A stretch of DNA of 64,000 nt from Neptunicoccus cionae (GTDB lineage Bacteria > Pseudomonadota > Alphaproteobacteria > Rhodobacterales > Rhodobacteraceae). This document shows, in pieces, positions 35,268 to 44,738 of this stretch; positions within the stretch are counted from its first letter, which is position 1, and every line of letters begins with the position of its first letter. The notes beneath the pieces were generated by a model, which worked only from the letters and a program-made list of their open reading frames with translations, did no database searches and was not told where the DNA came from. The stretch covers positions 186,001 to 250,000 of the forward strand of contig NZ_PKOJ01000007.1 in assembly GCF_002860325.1 (NCBI RefSeq), read 5' to 3'. A program made the position numbers and the translations under genes.

Positions 35268-36683
35268 TCAATCGCCAAGGGACTCCGCTGCCGCTTCTTC
35301 GATTTCAGCAATGCGGGTTCCGGCCTTGTTTGTAGTCACTACGTTGAGGGTTTTGAGCTTGCGATGCAGTGCGCTGCGCTCCATCCCGACGAAATTAGCA
35401 GTGCGCGAGATATTCCCGCCGAAACGGTTAATCTGCGCCATCAGATACTCCCGTTCGAACATCTCGCGGGCCTCACGCAGGGGCAACATGGCATAGGTAT
35501 TGGACAGCCCTGCCCCGTCCCCGTTGCCACCGCTATCGTTTCCGGGGATTTCCGAGGGTTCGATTTCCCCCTTGTCCGGCCCGAGGATCAGAACCCTTTC
35601 GATCACGTTGCGCAACTGGCGCACGTTTCCGGGCCATGTCATCGTCTGCAATAAAGCTTCGGTTTCTTCGCCCAGAGGCCGGACCGGCAGGCCCTGAGCG
35701 GCGTTTAGTTCTTCCATGAAATGTTGGGCCAGCAATGCGATATCCTCGCGGCGTGCTTCCAGCGACGGAACATTGATCGGCACAACGTTCAGACGGTGGT
35801 ACAGTTCCTCGCGGAACCGTCCGGCGGCGATTTCCTGTGTCAGATCGCGGTTGGTGGCCGAAAGGACGCGAATGTCCACGCGAACCTTGTCCGAACCGCC
35901 TACACGGGTGAAGGATTGTTCAACCAGAACCCGCAGGATTTTCGACTGCGTGCCAAGGGGCATATCCGCAACTTCATCAAAAAAAACAATGCCCCCGTGG
36001 GCCTGTTCCAGAAGGCCCGGTTCAAAGCCCCGTTCACCCCCTTCGCGGCCGAAAAGCACTTCTTCCATCCGGTCCGGCTCGATACTGGCAGAGTTGACCG
36101 AAACGAAGGGCGCTTTGGAACGGTCAGATTTTGAATGAATGTAGCGGGCAGCCACTTCCTTGCCACAACCCGATGGCCCGGTCAGCATCACGCGCCCGTT
36201 GGTTTTCGTCACTTTATCCAGCTGGCTTTGCAGGTTGCGGAACGCCGTTGACTGGCCGACCATAACCGAAGACGTCACGTCCTTGACCTTCAGTTGCGCA
36301 TTCTCGCGGCGTAAGCGCGACGTTTCCATCGCCCGTGCAATCACCACCATCAACTGGTCAATATTGAACGGTTTTTCGATGAAATCGTAGGCACCCTGCT
36401 TTACTGCTGCCACAGCGATTTCGATATTGCCGTGACCCGAAATAATCACCACCGGAATATCGGGGTTATCACGCCGTACGGTTTTCAGAATATCGATCCC
36501 GTCCAGACGGCTGTCTTTCAGCCAGATATCCAGAATAATCAGATCCGGCGCATCTTTATTAATCTCGGCAAATGTTTCGTCTGAATTTGCCGCCTTGCGG
36601 GTCGTATACCCCTCGTCCACCAGAATGTCGGACACAAGTTCGCGAATATCTTTTTCATCATCAACGACGAGAATATCACCCAT
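35268..36683 (-). CDS. ntrX: Response regulator NtrX
   Basis: Nitrogen/redox two-component regulator of 471 residues. The receiver domain (DILVVDDEKDIRELV, phosphoacceptor Asp in LIILDIWL) is followed by AAA+ (Walker A LTGPSGCGKEVAAR, Walker B GGIVFFDEVADMP) and a C-terminal Fis helix-turn-helix (ISRTANFVGMERSALHRKLKTL). Where sigma54 activators carry GAFTGA, this protein reads GGERGFEPG. It therefore probably does not use sigma54, as known for Rhodobacterales NtrX. It follows ntrY by 27 bases. Confidence 0.94.
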   Translation of the reverse strand: MGDILVVDDEKDIRELVSDILVDEGYTTRKAANSDETFAEINKDAPDLIILDIWLKDSRLDGIDILKTVRRDNPDIPVVIISGHGNIEIAVAAVKQGAYDFIEKPFNIDQLMVVIARAMETSRLRRENAQLKVKDVTSSVMVGQSTAFRNLQSQLDKVTKTNGRVMLTGPSGCGKEVAARYIHSKSDRSKAPFVSVNSASIEPDRMEEVLFGREGGERGFEPGLLEQAHGGIVFFDEVADMPLGTQSKILRVLVEQSFTRVGGSDKVRVDIRVLSATNRDLTQEIAAGRFREELYHRLNVVPINVPSLEARREDIALLAQHFMEELNAAQGLPVRPLGEETEALLQTMTWPGNVRQLRNVIERVLILGPDKGEIEPSEIPGNDSGGNGDGAGLSNTYAMLPLREAREMFEREYLMAQINRFGGNISRTANFVGMERSALHRKLKTLNVVTTNKAGTRIAEIEEAAAESLGD

Positions 36684-36710
36684 TTTACCACTCCTGACGA
36701 TCGCCTTTGA

Positions 36711-38957
36711 TCAGGCCACCTTTATATTTTCGGTTACGTTACTCAATTCATTTCCAAATGGCAAAACGATACGTGCCATTGCGCCCACCCTTCCTGTTTC
36801 ATCAAAAGCAGGTGCATCCAGCAGTTCTAGCGTGCCGCCATGTTCTTCTATAATTTTCTTCACAATCGGCAGCCCAAGCCCTGTCCCGCTATCGCGATGT
36901 GTCACATAGGGTTCAAACAGACGGGAGCGGTTTTCCGAGGGAAGCCCCATGCCGTTGTCCTGAATTTCAATTTGTGTCGCCCCGTTCTCGCAGCGCACGA
37001 TAACGCGAATCTCCGGCACAAATCCGTCCGGCTTTTCTTCCATTCCTTCAATGGCTTCGCCCGCGTTCTTAATCAGATTGGTCAGCGCCTGATTGAACAT
37101 GGTGGCATCAATCACTGCCTGAATGCTTTCAGCTTCTATATCAAGGCTGACCTTCGTCGGGCTAAGCGCTGACTGCTGGAGCACAACAACATCGCGGATC
37201 AGTTTTGCCAGATCGTGATCGCGCCTTTCAGGCTCCGGCATTCGGGCGAATTTTGAAAACTCGTCAACGATCCGCCGCAAGTCATTGGTTTGGCGGATAA
37301 TCACGTCAGCGTACTGCCCCAGATCATCCGCTTCGTCGCCCAGTTTGGGACCGAATTTCCGCTTCATGCGTTCAGCCGATAGCTGGATCGGAGTCAGCGG
37401 GTTTTTGATCTCGTGGGCGATCCGGCGGGCAACGTCCCCCCAGGCCGCCATGCGCTGGGCTGAAACAAGCGAGGTCACATCGTCAAAGGTTACAACATAG
37501 CCTTCGAGTTCCCCGTCCTCGGCCGCCCGCTTTGCCACCCGAACCAGAAGAATTTCCGGACTTCCGGTGCGGGTAAGCCGGATTTCTTCCTGCGCAACGC
37601 CGCTGGATTTCTCTTCAAGTTTGGCAAACAGCCCCGAAAATTCGGGCACTGCAGCGATCAGGTTTACGTTTACATCCCGCTCTTCATCAAGGTTGAGAAG
37701 CCGCGCAGCAGCGGTGTTCATCATGGCAATCTGGCCGTGTTCGTTCAGGCCGATCACACCTGCAGTCACCCCCGACAGAACACTATCGAACAGGCGGCGG
37801 CGGCGTTCAGTGCGTTCATTCGCTTCAATCAAATCGTCGTGCTGACGTTTGACCTGCTGGGTCATCCGGTTGAATATCCGGCCTAGCATGGCGATTTCGT
37901 CGTCGCCGTCTTCCTCGCGGACCTGCACACCCAAATCCCCTGCCCCCACACGTTCCACAGCACCAGCAAGACGGGCGACGGGGCGCGACAGCCGCTCGGC
38001 AAACCACAAGCCAAGCCAGATGGCGGCCAAAATCACAATAAGGGCAAAGGCCATGTAAATAAGAGCCAGATCAAACAGAAGCTGGTCGCGCTCCTGCTCT
38101 CCCTGATTGTAGAGCGCGACGGTTTCCTTGGTTTCATCCAGCAGGTTCAGGATTTCTCCATCCACACGGCGGGATACATAAATGTAGCGGTCCGGATAAG
38201 TGGTAAGCCGCACCAGTGCGCGGAACTCATTGTTGTTCCAATCCTGAATGACCACCGTTTTGCCGGCCTCAGCCTCTCGCAGGCTGTTCTCGGAGGGTGG
38301 TTCGAAATCAAAGAGATAGCTGCGCTCACCGCGGGCTTTCAGGTTGGCTGCCCCATCGATCACGTAGGCTTCCTTGAGGCCGCGCTGGATACGCTGCTGT
38401 CCAAGCGTCAGAGAAGAGCGTAGTTCCTGCTCTGCATTGATTCCAAGGATTCGCCGCTGCTGGTTCAGGAATTGCGCCAGCAACCGTGCATCTGCCACCA
38501 GATCGTTACGCTGCTCGTTTTCATAGGCTTGGGCCGCCGCAAGTGAATTCCCCACCACGTTCTGTACGCGGGTAGAAAACCAGTTCTCGAAACCGAAATT
38601 CAGCAGGATGGTGGAAATCACAGCAACCATAACGGTTGGCACCAGCGCCACAAAAGCAAACACGCCGGAAAGACGCATGTGCAACCGCGAACCTGCCGTT
38701 TTTCGGTTACGGGCAGTAACAATGCGCAGGATTCGCTGGCTGACCAACGCGGCCACCACCAGAACGTAGACAAAATCGCAAAGCAAAACAAAACGGATCA
38801 GGTCGTTAGAGACTGATCCGTTTGTAGCGCGCAGTACAAAATAGGTGGTAAAAACCAGTATAGGCGCCAGTAAAGCCAGTGAAATTGCAAACACTGTCTG
38901 CACCCGCCGCTTCTTGCGCCAGGCGTTTACACGCCGCCAAAGAATACCAAGATGCAT
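36711..38957 (-). CDS. ntrY: Sensor histidine kinase NtrY
   Basis: Membrane sensor kinase of 748 residues. The N-terminus has several transmembrane helices (VFAISLALLAPILVFTTYFVL and later LALIYMAFALIVILAAIWLGLWF) around a periplasmic region. Then come HAMP (LSRPVARLAGAVERVGAGDLGV), a PAS domain, the HisKA box with RIAHEIKNPLTPIQLSAERM and an HATPase with N-box and G-boxes (DNGMGLPSENRSRLFEPY, GTGLGLPIVKKI). It pairs with NtrX encoded just downstream. Confidence 0.95.
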   Translation of the reverse strand: MHLGILWRRVNAWRKKRRVQTVFAISLALLAPILVFTTYFVLRATNGSVSNDLIRFVLLCDFVYVLVVAALVSQRILRIVTARNRKTAGSRLHMRLSGVFAFVALVPTVMVAVISTILLNFGFENWFSTRVQNVVGNSLAAAQAYENEQRNDLVADARLLAQFLNQQRRILGINAEQELRSSLTLGQQRIQRGLKEAYVIDGAANLKARGERSYLFDFEPPSENSLREAEAGKTVVIQDWNNNEFRALVRLTTYPDRYIYVSRRVDGEILNLLDETKETVALYNQGEQERDQLLFDLALIYMAFALIVILAAIWLGLWFAERLSRPVARLAGAVERVGAGDLGVQVREEDGDDEIAMLGRIFNRMTQQVKRQHDDLIEANERTERRRRLFDSVLSGVTAGVIGLNEHGQIAMMNTAAARLLNLDEERDVNVNLIAAVPEFSGLFAKLEEKSSGVAQEEIRLTRTGSPEILLVRVAKRAAEDGELEGYVVTFDDVTSLVSAQRMAAWGDVARRIAHEIKNPLTPIQLSAERMKRKFGPKLGDEADDLGQYADVIIRQTNDLRRIVDEFSKFARMPEPERRDHDLAKLIRDVVVLQQSALSPTKVSLDIEAESIQAVIDATMFNQALTNLIKNAGEAIEGMEEKPDGFVPEIRVIVRCENGATQIEIQDNGMGLPSENRSRLFEPYVTHRDSGTGLGLPIVKKIIEEHGGTLELLDAPAFDETGRVGAMARIVLPFGNELSNVTENIKVA

Positions 38958-39005
38958 ATTATACTGCTCTACCGTTTCAGAAGTGCATCACTTACTGTTG
39001 CGGTT

Positions 39006-40391
39006 TTACGTCAATTTCTTGGTCCTTGTCACCTGAATATCGAGCTCGCGGATCTTTTTGCGCAACGTATTCCGGTTAATGCCCAGCAATTCAGCTGTCC
39101 GAATCTGGTTCCCCCGTGTCGCGCTCAACGACAGGGCGAGCAGTGGCAGCTCCACCTCGCGCAGGATGCGGTTGTAAAGTCCCGGAGGCGGGAGCGCATC
39201 GCCGTGCAGATCGAAATACCGTTTGATATGTGCTTCAACTGAGGCAGACAGCCGGTCTGCCACAACCGGTGTGCCGCTTTGTTCCTGCTCGGCCATTTCC
39301 TTTAGCGCCTTGCTCACAAAATCGCTGGAGATCTCGTCTTCTGGGCAAAGAATAACAAGACGCTGGATGAAATTCTGCAATCCACGCACGTTGCCCGGCC
39401 ATTTGGCCAGTCTCATCTGGTCCATGGCGGATTTTGTCAAAGTCTTGCGCGGCATCCCCTTAGAAGCACACACCTGAAGGAAATGCTGGCTGAGTTCGGG
39501 GATGTCTTCAATCCGGTCACGCAGCGGTGGCAACACGATCGGCATTACGTTCAGACGGTAGAAAAGATCCTCGCGGAACAGGCCGTCGTTGATCAAAGGC
39601 AGCATCGGCCGGTTGGTGGATGATACAAACCGAAGGCCCTGTGCCTGCACAGCATCCGATTGGGTCAGTCCCAGCAGATGCAGCTGGCTTTCCGGTGAAA
39701 GCTCGCTCACTTCGTCCAGATAGACCGTGCCACCCTGTCCCGCATCCCCGAGAACCGCATGATCCAGTTGCTCCGGCGTGGCGGTGCCACAGTTGATGCG
39801 CACATATCCGGCCTGCGCACGGTTGCCCAGATTGTGCAACGCACGGGCCAGAAGATCCTTGCCCGTTCCGCTTTCGCCCTGAACCAGCACGTTGAGATCC
39901 GTGTTCACGACCCGCGCGACAATCCGGTAAACCTCCTGCATTGCAGGGCTTCCCCCTACCAAGGGCAAGGCCGGATCCGCCGCCACAAGTGTATCCTGTT
40001 TTATCGGCTCCGGCTGGTTCGCATGGCCCGGGCGGCTTAGCGCCTTGGAGACTTTGGACAGCAAATCCCGCAGGTCAAAGGGCTTTGGCACATAATCGAA
40101 CGCTCCGGCTTCAGAAGCACGGATCGCTGTCACCACCGTATTCTGTGCAGAGATCACGATCACCGGTAGATTGGGACGGCGCTTCATGATGGCGGGCAGC
40201 AGATCAAGTCCGTTACCATCCGGCATCATCACGTCAGAAACGACGGCATCCCCTTCCCCTTCTTCCACCCATCGCCACAAAGTGGCTGTGTTGCTGGTGG
40301 CACGAACCTTACATCCGGCCCGTGTCAGTGCCTGAGTAAGAACGGTGCGTATGGTGCGGTCGTCATCTGCAACGAGAACAGTTCCATCCAT
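39006..40391 (-). CDS. ntrC: Nitrogen regulator NtrC (lacking GAFTGA)
   Basis: Response regulator of nitrogen assimilation, 461 residues. Receiver domain: VLVADDDRTIRTVLTQAL with Asp in DAVVSDVMMPDG. AAA+ domain: Walker A VQGESGTGKDLLAR and Walker B GGTVYLDEVSEL. C-terminal Fis HTH: QIRTAELLGINRNTLRKKI. The sigma54-contact loop GAFTGA is absent; the region between is shortened to AVLGDAGQGG. The same deletion is known in Rhodobacter capsulatus NtrC, which works with sigma70. Start ATG 40391 shares one base with the ntrB stop (TGATG); the codon at 40394 is TTG. Confidence 0.95.
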   Translation of the reverse strand: MDGTVLVADDDRTIRTVLTQALTRAGCKVRATSNTATLWRWVEEGEGDAVVSDVMMPDGNGLDLLPAIMKRRPNLPVIVISAQNTVVTAIRASEAGAFDYVPKPFDLRDLLSKVSKALSRPGHANQPEPIKQDTLVAADPALPLVGGSPAMQEVYRIVARVVNTDLNVLVQGESGTGKDLLARALHNLGNRAQAGYVRINCGTATPEQLDHAVLGDAGQGGTVYLDEVSELSPESQLHLLGLTQSDAVQAQGLRFVSSTNRPMLPLINDGLFREDLFYRLNVMPIVLPPLRDRIEDIPELSQHFLQVCASKGMPRKTLTKSAMDQMRLAKWPGNVRGLQNFIQRLVILCPEDEISSDFVSKALKEMAEQEQSGTPVVADRLSASVEAHIKRYFDLHGDALPPPGLYNRILREVELPLLALSLSATRGNQIRTAELLGINRNTLRKKIRELDIQVTRTKKLT

Positions 40392-41500
40392 CAATGAATT
40401 CCTTTTTTGGTGCGCCAGACAGGCAGGCGTAGGGTAAACGTCGTGCGGCCCGGTATGCTGTCACAATCGATCAGCCCGCCGTGCCCCATGACGATTTTGG
40501 AAACCAAAGGCAGCCCCAGACCACTGCCGTTGGATTTGCTGGTGACAAAAGGATCGAAAATTTCGGAAATCAGTGTATCCGGAATCCCGTGCCCGTTGTC
40601 GGTAATGTCAATCTGAAGCGGCAGGGTTTCGGTACGCCTGCCTGCTACGGCGAATTTCACGCCGGAATTATAAGAAGTGCGCAATTTGATTTTGCCATGC
40701 GGCTGATCAACTGCTTCGGCTGCATTTTTGATGAGGTTCTGAAACACCTGAAGCAACTGGTCTGCATCACCGGCTGCATCCGGCAAAGACGGATCATAAT
40801 CCACCGAAAACGTAACGTGTTTTGCAAATCCCGCCTGCGCTGCGCGCACAGCGCGGTCCAGTACATCGTGGATATTCACTGCAGAACGTTGTGTAGGTCT
40901 GTCATCCCCGAAATGTTCAACTTTATCAATAAGCTTCCCGATTCTCTTGGTTTCCTGCTCGATCAAATCGGTTAGCTCGCGGTCTTCGTCCGAACCGTTC
41001 ATCGCCAGCAATTGTGCCGCTCCGGAAATACCGGCAAGCGGATTGCGCAGTTCATGAGCAAGCATGGCGGACATGGCCACCACCGAGCGCGCCGCTGCCA
41101 TGTGCGTCAAAGAGCGGCTCATCTTCTGCGCGACGCCCGTTGGCTGGATAATCAGCAACAAATCGTCAGAATCACTGCCAACCGGCCCCACATGCACATT
41201 GCAGCGCACAGGATGCAGGCCGCTTAGGGCTACATCCACGTTATACTGCATGAGCGAACCGGACTTGATCCGCGCTTGCGCAACTGTCTCGGCAATCACC
41301 GAAGTTTCTCCGAACAGGCTTTCAACGCTGCGATTGCGCAGGATCTTGGCAGAGATTTTCACCATTTGCTCCCCTGCACTATTGCTCAGGCGGAGGCAGT
41401 TATCGGGGTCAACTACGAAGGCGGGAAAGGGCAGATTGGCCCAGATCTGTTCGAAATTGTCAGGCGCAAGCCCGTGGGGTATTGTTTCTGCGCGGTTCAT
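40391..41500 (-). CDS. ntrB: Nitrogen sensor histidine kinase NtrB
   Basis: Cytoplasmic PII-controlled kinase/phosphatase for NtrC, 369 residues. A PAS domain covers about residues 15-120; the H-box is AMLAHELRNPLAGISGAAQLL, and the ATPase motifs include NLIKNAAEAV, DNGHGIPDTLISEIFDPF and GSGLGLPLVSKI. It overlaps dusB upstream by ATGA (41497-41500), as expected for the conserved nifR3-ntrB-ntrC operon. Confidence 0.95.
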   Translation of the reverse strand: MNRAETIPHGLAPDNFEQIWANLPFPAFVVDPDNCLRLSNSAGEQMVKISAKILRNRSVESLFGETSVIAETVAQARIKSGSLMQYNVDVALSGLHPVRCNVHVGPVGSDSDDLLLIIQPTGVAQKMSRSLTHMAAARSVVAMSAMLAHELRNPLAGISGAAQLLAMNGSDEDRELTDLIEQETKRIGKLIDKVEHFGDDRPTQRSAVNIHDVLDRAVRAAQAGFAKHVTFSVDYDPSLPDAAGDADQLLQVFQNLIKNAAEAVDQPHGKIKLRTSYNSGVKFAVAGRRTETLPLQIDITDNGHGIPDTLISEIFDPFVTSKSNGSGLGLPLVSKIVMGHGGLIDCDSIPGRTTFTLRLPVWRTKKGIH

Positions 41501-42486
41501 GCGGCCTCGTCCTGACGGAACCCCATCGGCAACAGTTGAAGCAGCTGCAAAACACGGGCGTTGTCGGTTTCAGTGTAAATCTGCTTGCGCAGGTCGGCAG
41601 GCGTGGGCAGCACATCCATGTACCACCCCAGATGCTTGCGGGCGACACGATTGCCCAGCTCCGGCCCGTAGAAGGTGAGCATCGCTTCGTAATGCTCTGA
41701 AATAAAATCAATAAAATCCCGACCTTGCGGAATGTCAGGTGCATCGGCGCCAAACATTTCAGCAGCGATCAGTGCTGGCATCCAGGGCCGTCCCTGCGCC
41801 CCCCGTCCCACCATCACACCATCAGCACCGGACAGTTCCATCGCGCGGCGTGCCGTTGCCACATCAACAATGTCGCCATTGGCAACGACAGGTACAGACA
41901 CCGCCTGCTTTACCCCCGAGATTGCCGCCCAATCGGCGCTGCCCTTGTAGAACTGGCAACGGGTTCGGCCGTGGATGGTAATCATCTGCACCCCGGCCTG
42001 TTCCGCACGAGCAGCCAGTTCAGGCGCGTTGAGCAGATCGTCGTTCCAACCGAGCCGCGTTTTCAGCGTGACGGGCACATCCACGGCAGCGATGACCGCT
42101 TCGATCAGGGAAACCGCATGATCGAGATCTTTCATCAGCGCCGAACCGGAATAACCGTTTGTCACCTTTTTGGCCGGACAGCCCATATTTATGTCGATAA
42201 TCTGCGCCCCGTTGCCTGCACAAAGCTTTGCGCATTCGGACATCCAGTAAGCGTCCTTGCCAGCGATCTGAACAGAGGTATTGGCCGCGTGGAAACCAAG
42301 TTCAGCCCTAGCCTGTGCAGAAGGGCGCTTTTCAATCATTTCCTGACTGGCGACCATTTCGGACACAACAAGACCCGCACCAAAACGGCTCACAAGATTG
42401 CGGAAAGGCAAATCCGTGATTCCGGCCAGCGGTGCGAGAAGGACAGGAGGCGTTATTGCCTTATTTCCGATCAGAATTTGGGTCAT
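41497..42486 (-). CDS. dusB: tRNA-dihydrouridine synthase DusB (NifR3)
   Basis: Flavin enzyme that reduces uridine in the D-loop of tRNA. LLAPLAGITDLPFRNLVSRFG is the FMN-binding signature start, IIDINMGCPAKKVTNGYSGSALM contains the catalytic Cys, and TIHGRTRCQFYKGSADW follows. I start at ATG 42486 (MTQILIGNK) with an AAAGAGG element just upstream; the longer frame back to 42720 has no family similarity and overlaps ispDF. The product is 329 residues. First gene of the ntr operon. Confidence 0.94.
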   Translation of the reverse strand: MTQILIGNKAITPPVLLAPLAGITDLPFRNLVSRFGAGLVVSEMVASQEMIEKRPSAQARAELGFHAANTSVQIAGKDAYWMSECAKLCAGNGAQIIDINMGCPAKKVTNGYSGSALMKDLDHAVSLIEAVIAAVDVPVTLKTRLGWNDDLLNAPELAARAEQAGVQMITIHGRTRCQFYKGSADWAAISGVKQAVSVPVVANGDIVDVATARRAMELSGADGVMVGRGAQGRPWMPALIAAEMFGADAPDIPQGRDFIDFISEHYEAMLTFYGPELGNRVARKHLGWYMDVLPTPADLRKQIYTETDNARVLQLLQLLPMGFRQDEAA

Positions 42487-42622
42487 GCCTCTTTCTTGTG
42501 CATCTGAACGGAGAATGCAAGTGCAACCGCAGGAAATCTCACCATTGTGACCAAAGGCCCCTTTGGGTATTGGAGTGCAGTGAGGCGCCGGAGGCGCAAG
42601 GCAACAGGCAGGCATAGCGGAT

Positions 42623-43774
42623 TTGTCAGATATAACAGCAGAATTCCTAATCGTCGCAGCAGGCCGTGGAACCCGTGCCGGCAGTGGTATTCCCAAGCAA
42701 TACCGGCCTCTGCGGGGCAAGCCGGTGCTCTATCATACCATTTCGGCCTGTTTGGCAAGTAAGGCGATCACACGGCTACGCGTGGTGATTCATCCGGACG
42801 ACCTGCACCTGTATAACGACACGATCGCTTTAATTTCCGATCCCCGACTGGAACCACCCGTCTTCGGCGGGTCAAGCCGGAGCGAAAGCGTGCGCCGCGG
42901 GCTTGCCGCTTGTGACGGTAGCCACGTATTGATTCACGATGGCGCCCGCCCCCTGCTTGAATGCAGAAATATTGACGCGCTGCTAGAGTCACTCCGCCAT
43001 GAACGGGCAGCTTTCCTTGCGGTGCCTGTGGTGGATGCGCTTTGGAAGGCGGAAAACGGCACAGCGCAATCGCCTGTGTCGCGGGACGGCTTGTGGCGCG
43101 CCCAGACACCGCAGGCATTCCGGCTCGACGACATCCGCACCGCCCATGCAGCCACCAGCGACGATCTGCCCGATGACGTGGAAACCGCAAAGGCCTACGG
43201 GCTTGAGGTGAGCATTGTTGAGGGCAGCCAGACCAACATCAAAATAACACAAGCCGGCGACTTTGCACTGGCAGAGCAACTTATGGGGGCAGAAATGGAC
43301 ATTCGGACGGGCAACGGTTTTGACGTTCACAAATTCGGACCGGGCGATCATGTCACGCTGAACGGTATCAGGATCCCCCATGATCGGGGGCTGGTCGGGC
43401 ATTCCGACGCGGATGTGGCGATGCACACCCTGACAGATGCGATCTTCGGGGCACTGGCGGAAGGCGATATTGGTCAGTGGTTCCCGCCAAGTGAAGCAGA
43501 ATGGAAGGGCGCTGCCAGCGATATTTTCTTGCGCAAAGCTGTAGAACGCACGGCAGAGCGTGGTTTCACCATCACCCACATGGACTGCACGATTATTTGC
43601 GAGGAACCCAAGATCGGCCCGCACACGACAGCCATGCGACAAAAACTGGCACAGATTACCGGCGTCGATGTTGATAGGATCAGTGTGAAGGCAACCACGA
43701 CAGAACAGCTCGGCTTTGCAGGGCGTAAGGAAGGGATTGCTGCACAAGCAACAGCAACATTGGTGAAACTATGA
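42623..43774 (+). CDS. ispDF: Bifunctional IspD/IspF of the MEP isoprenoid pathway
   Basis: Fusion of MEP cytidylyltransferase and MECDP synthase, 383 residues. The IspD half (1-220) shows LIVAAGRGTRAGSGIPKQYRPL and VLIHDGARPLL. The IspF half (from about 227) shows RTGNGFDVHKFGPGDHVTLNG and HSDADVAMHTLTDAIFGALAEGDIG with zinc ligands. The start appears to be TTG at 42623, since no ATG or GTG is usefully placed, and IspD domains begin within a few residues of it; the ribosome site is weak. It divergently faces dusB and overlaps pgpA by four bases. Confidence 0.93.
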   Translation: MSDITAEFLIVAAGRGTRAGSGIPKQYRPLRGKPVLYHTISACLASKAITRLRVVIHPDDLHLYNDTIALISDPRLEPPVFGGSSRSESVRRGLAACDGSHVLIHDGARPLLECRNIDALLESLRHERAAFLAVPVVDALWKAENGTAQSPVSRDGLWRAQTPQAFRLDDIRTAHAATSDDLPDDVETAKAYGLEVSIVEGSQTNIKITQAGDFALAEQLMGAEMDIRTGNGFDVHKFGPGDHVTLNGIRIPHDRGLVGHSDADVAMHTLTDAIFGALAEGDIGQWFPPSEAEWKGAASDIFLRKAVERTAERGFTITHMDCTIICEEPKIGPHTTAMRQKLAQITGVDVDRISVKATTTEQLGFAGRKEGIAAQATATLVKL

Positions 43775-44262
43775 CAAGACTTCTGGCGACTTGGTTCTAT
43801 TCGGGGCTTTTGCCCCTTGTTCCGGGCACTTGGGGGTCTGCTGCGGCCCTGCCCTTCGCCGTTGCCCTCCACGCGCAGGGCAGCTTTCCCCTGCTGCTGC
43901 TGGCCACGGTTGTTGTGTTCTTCACCGGTTGGTGGGCAACCACCGTAGAAACCCGCGGTAGGGAGAACCATGATCCCGGAGAGATCGTCATCGACGAAGT
44001 TGCGGGCCAGTGGCTGACGCTGATGCCTTTGTCATTCGTGCTCTGGTCCCACGGTAGCGCTGTGACAATCCTGCCGTGGCCTGGGCTTGTGGGGGGCTTT
44101 ATCCTGTTTCGCCTGTTTGACATCCTTAAACCCTGGCCGGTCAGCTGGGCCGACCGCAAATCCACCCCTTTCGGCGTGATGTTTGATGACATTCTTGCCG
44201 GTATTTACGCCGCTCTGGTGCTGAGTGTCGGTGGCTATCTCGCCCATGGCGGTTTTTCGTGA
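43771..44262 (+). CDS. pgpA: Phosphatidylglycerophosphatase A
   Basis: Membrane phosphatase that makes phosphatidylglycerol from its phosphate precursor. The 163-residue protein begins TRLLATWFYSGLLPLVPGTWGSAAALP, with the family GLLP..PGTWGS motif, and has the acidic motif DPGEIVIDEVAGQWL expected to bind magnesium. Several hydrophobic segments are visible. Translation is coupled to both neighbours by ATGA overlaps. Confidence 0.9.
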   Translation: MTRLLATWFYSGLLPLVPGTWGSAAALPFAVALHAQGSFPLLLLATVVVFFTGWWATTVETRGRENHDPGEIVIDEVAGQWLTLMPLSFVLWSHGSAVTILPWPGLVGGFILFRLFDILKPWPVSWADRKSTPFGVMFDDILAGIYAALVLSVGGYLAHGGFS

Positions 44263-44738
44263 TGCTTCCGGTTGATCTCGCCCGAGACACGCTGGCGGCC
44301 TGTCGTGCCCGTGGCCAGATGGTGGCAACAGCGGAAAGCTGCACGGGCGGGCTGGTTACGGCCAGCCTGACCGCAGTGGCGGGGTCGTCGGATGTGGTGG
44401 ATCGCGGCTTTGTCACCTACACCAATGACGCTAAAATGCAGATGCTGGGCGTGACTAAGGCTTCACTTGACGCGTTTGGCGCAGTTTCAGAACAGGTTGC
44501 GGCGGAAATGGCGCAAGGGGCGCTTGCGCATTCAAAGGCGTTGATTGCTGTCAGCATCACCGGAATCGCCGGCCCGGGCGGATCAGAGCATAAACCCGAA
44601 GGCCGCGTCTGTTTCGGTCTTGCAACTCCGTCGGATTGCATAACCATAACAAGGGAGTTTGGTGCTTTAGGACGTGCCGAAGTCCGCCTTGCTGCCACCG
44701 AATTTGCCTTGAAAGCCTTGCGGGACCAGACGTTCTGA
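44259..44738 (+). CDS. pncC: CinA C-terminal domain protein (nicotinamide-nucleotide amidohydrolase)
   Basis: Stand-alone CinA C-terminal domain of 159 residues, which in other bacteria deamidates nicotinamide mononucleotide. ATAESCTGGLVTASLTAVAGSSDVVDRGFVTYTNDAKMQMLGV is the diagnostic stretch, and ITGIAGPGGSEHKPEGRVCFGL follows. The N-terminal molybdopterin-binding-like domain of full CinA is absent, as is common. It ends the ispDF-pgpA-pncC operon, with its stop directly abutting the convergent COQ10-like gene. Confidence 0.9.
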   Translation: MMLPVDLARDTLAACRARGQMVATAESCTGGLVTASLTAVAGSSDVVDRGFVTYTNDAKMQMLGVTKASLDAFGAVSEQVAAEMAQGALAHSKALIAVSITGIAGPGGSEHKPEGRVCFGLATPSDCITITREFGALGRAEVRLAATEFALKALRDQTF

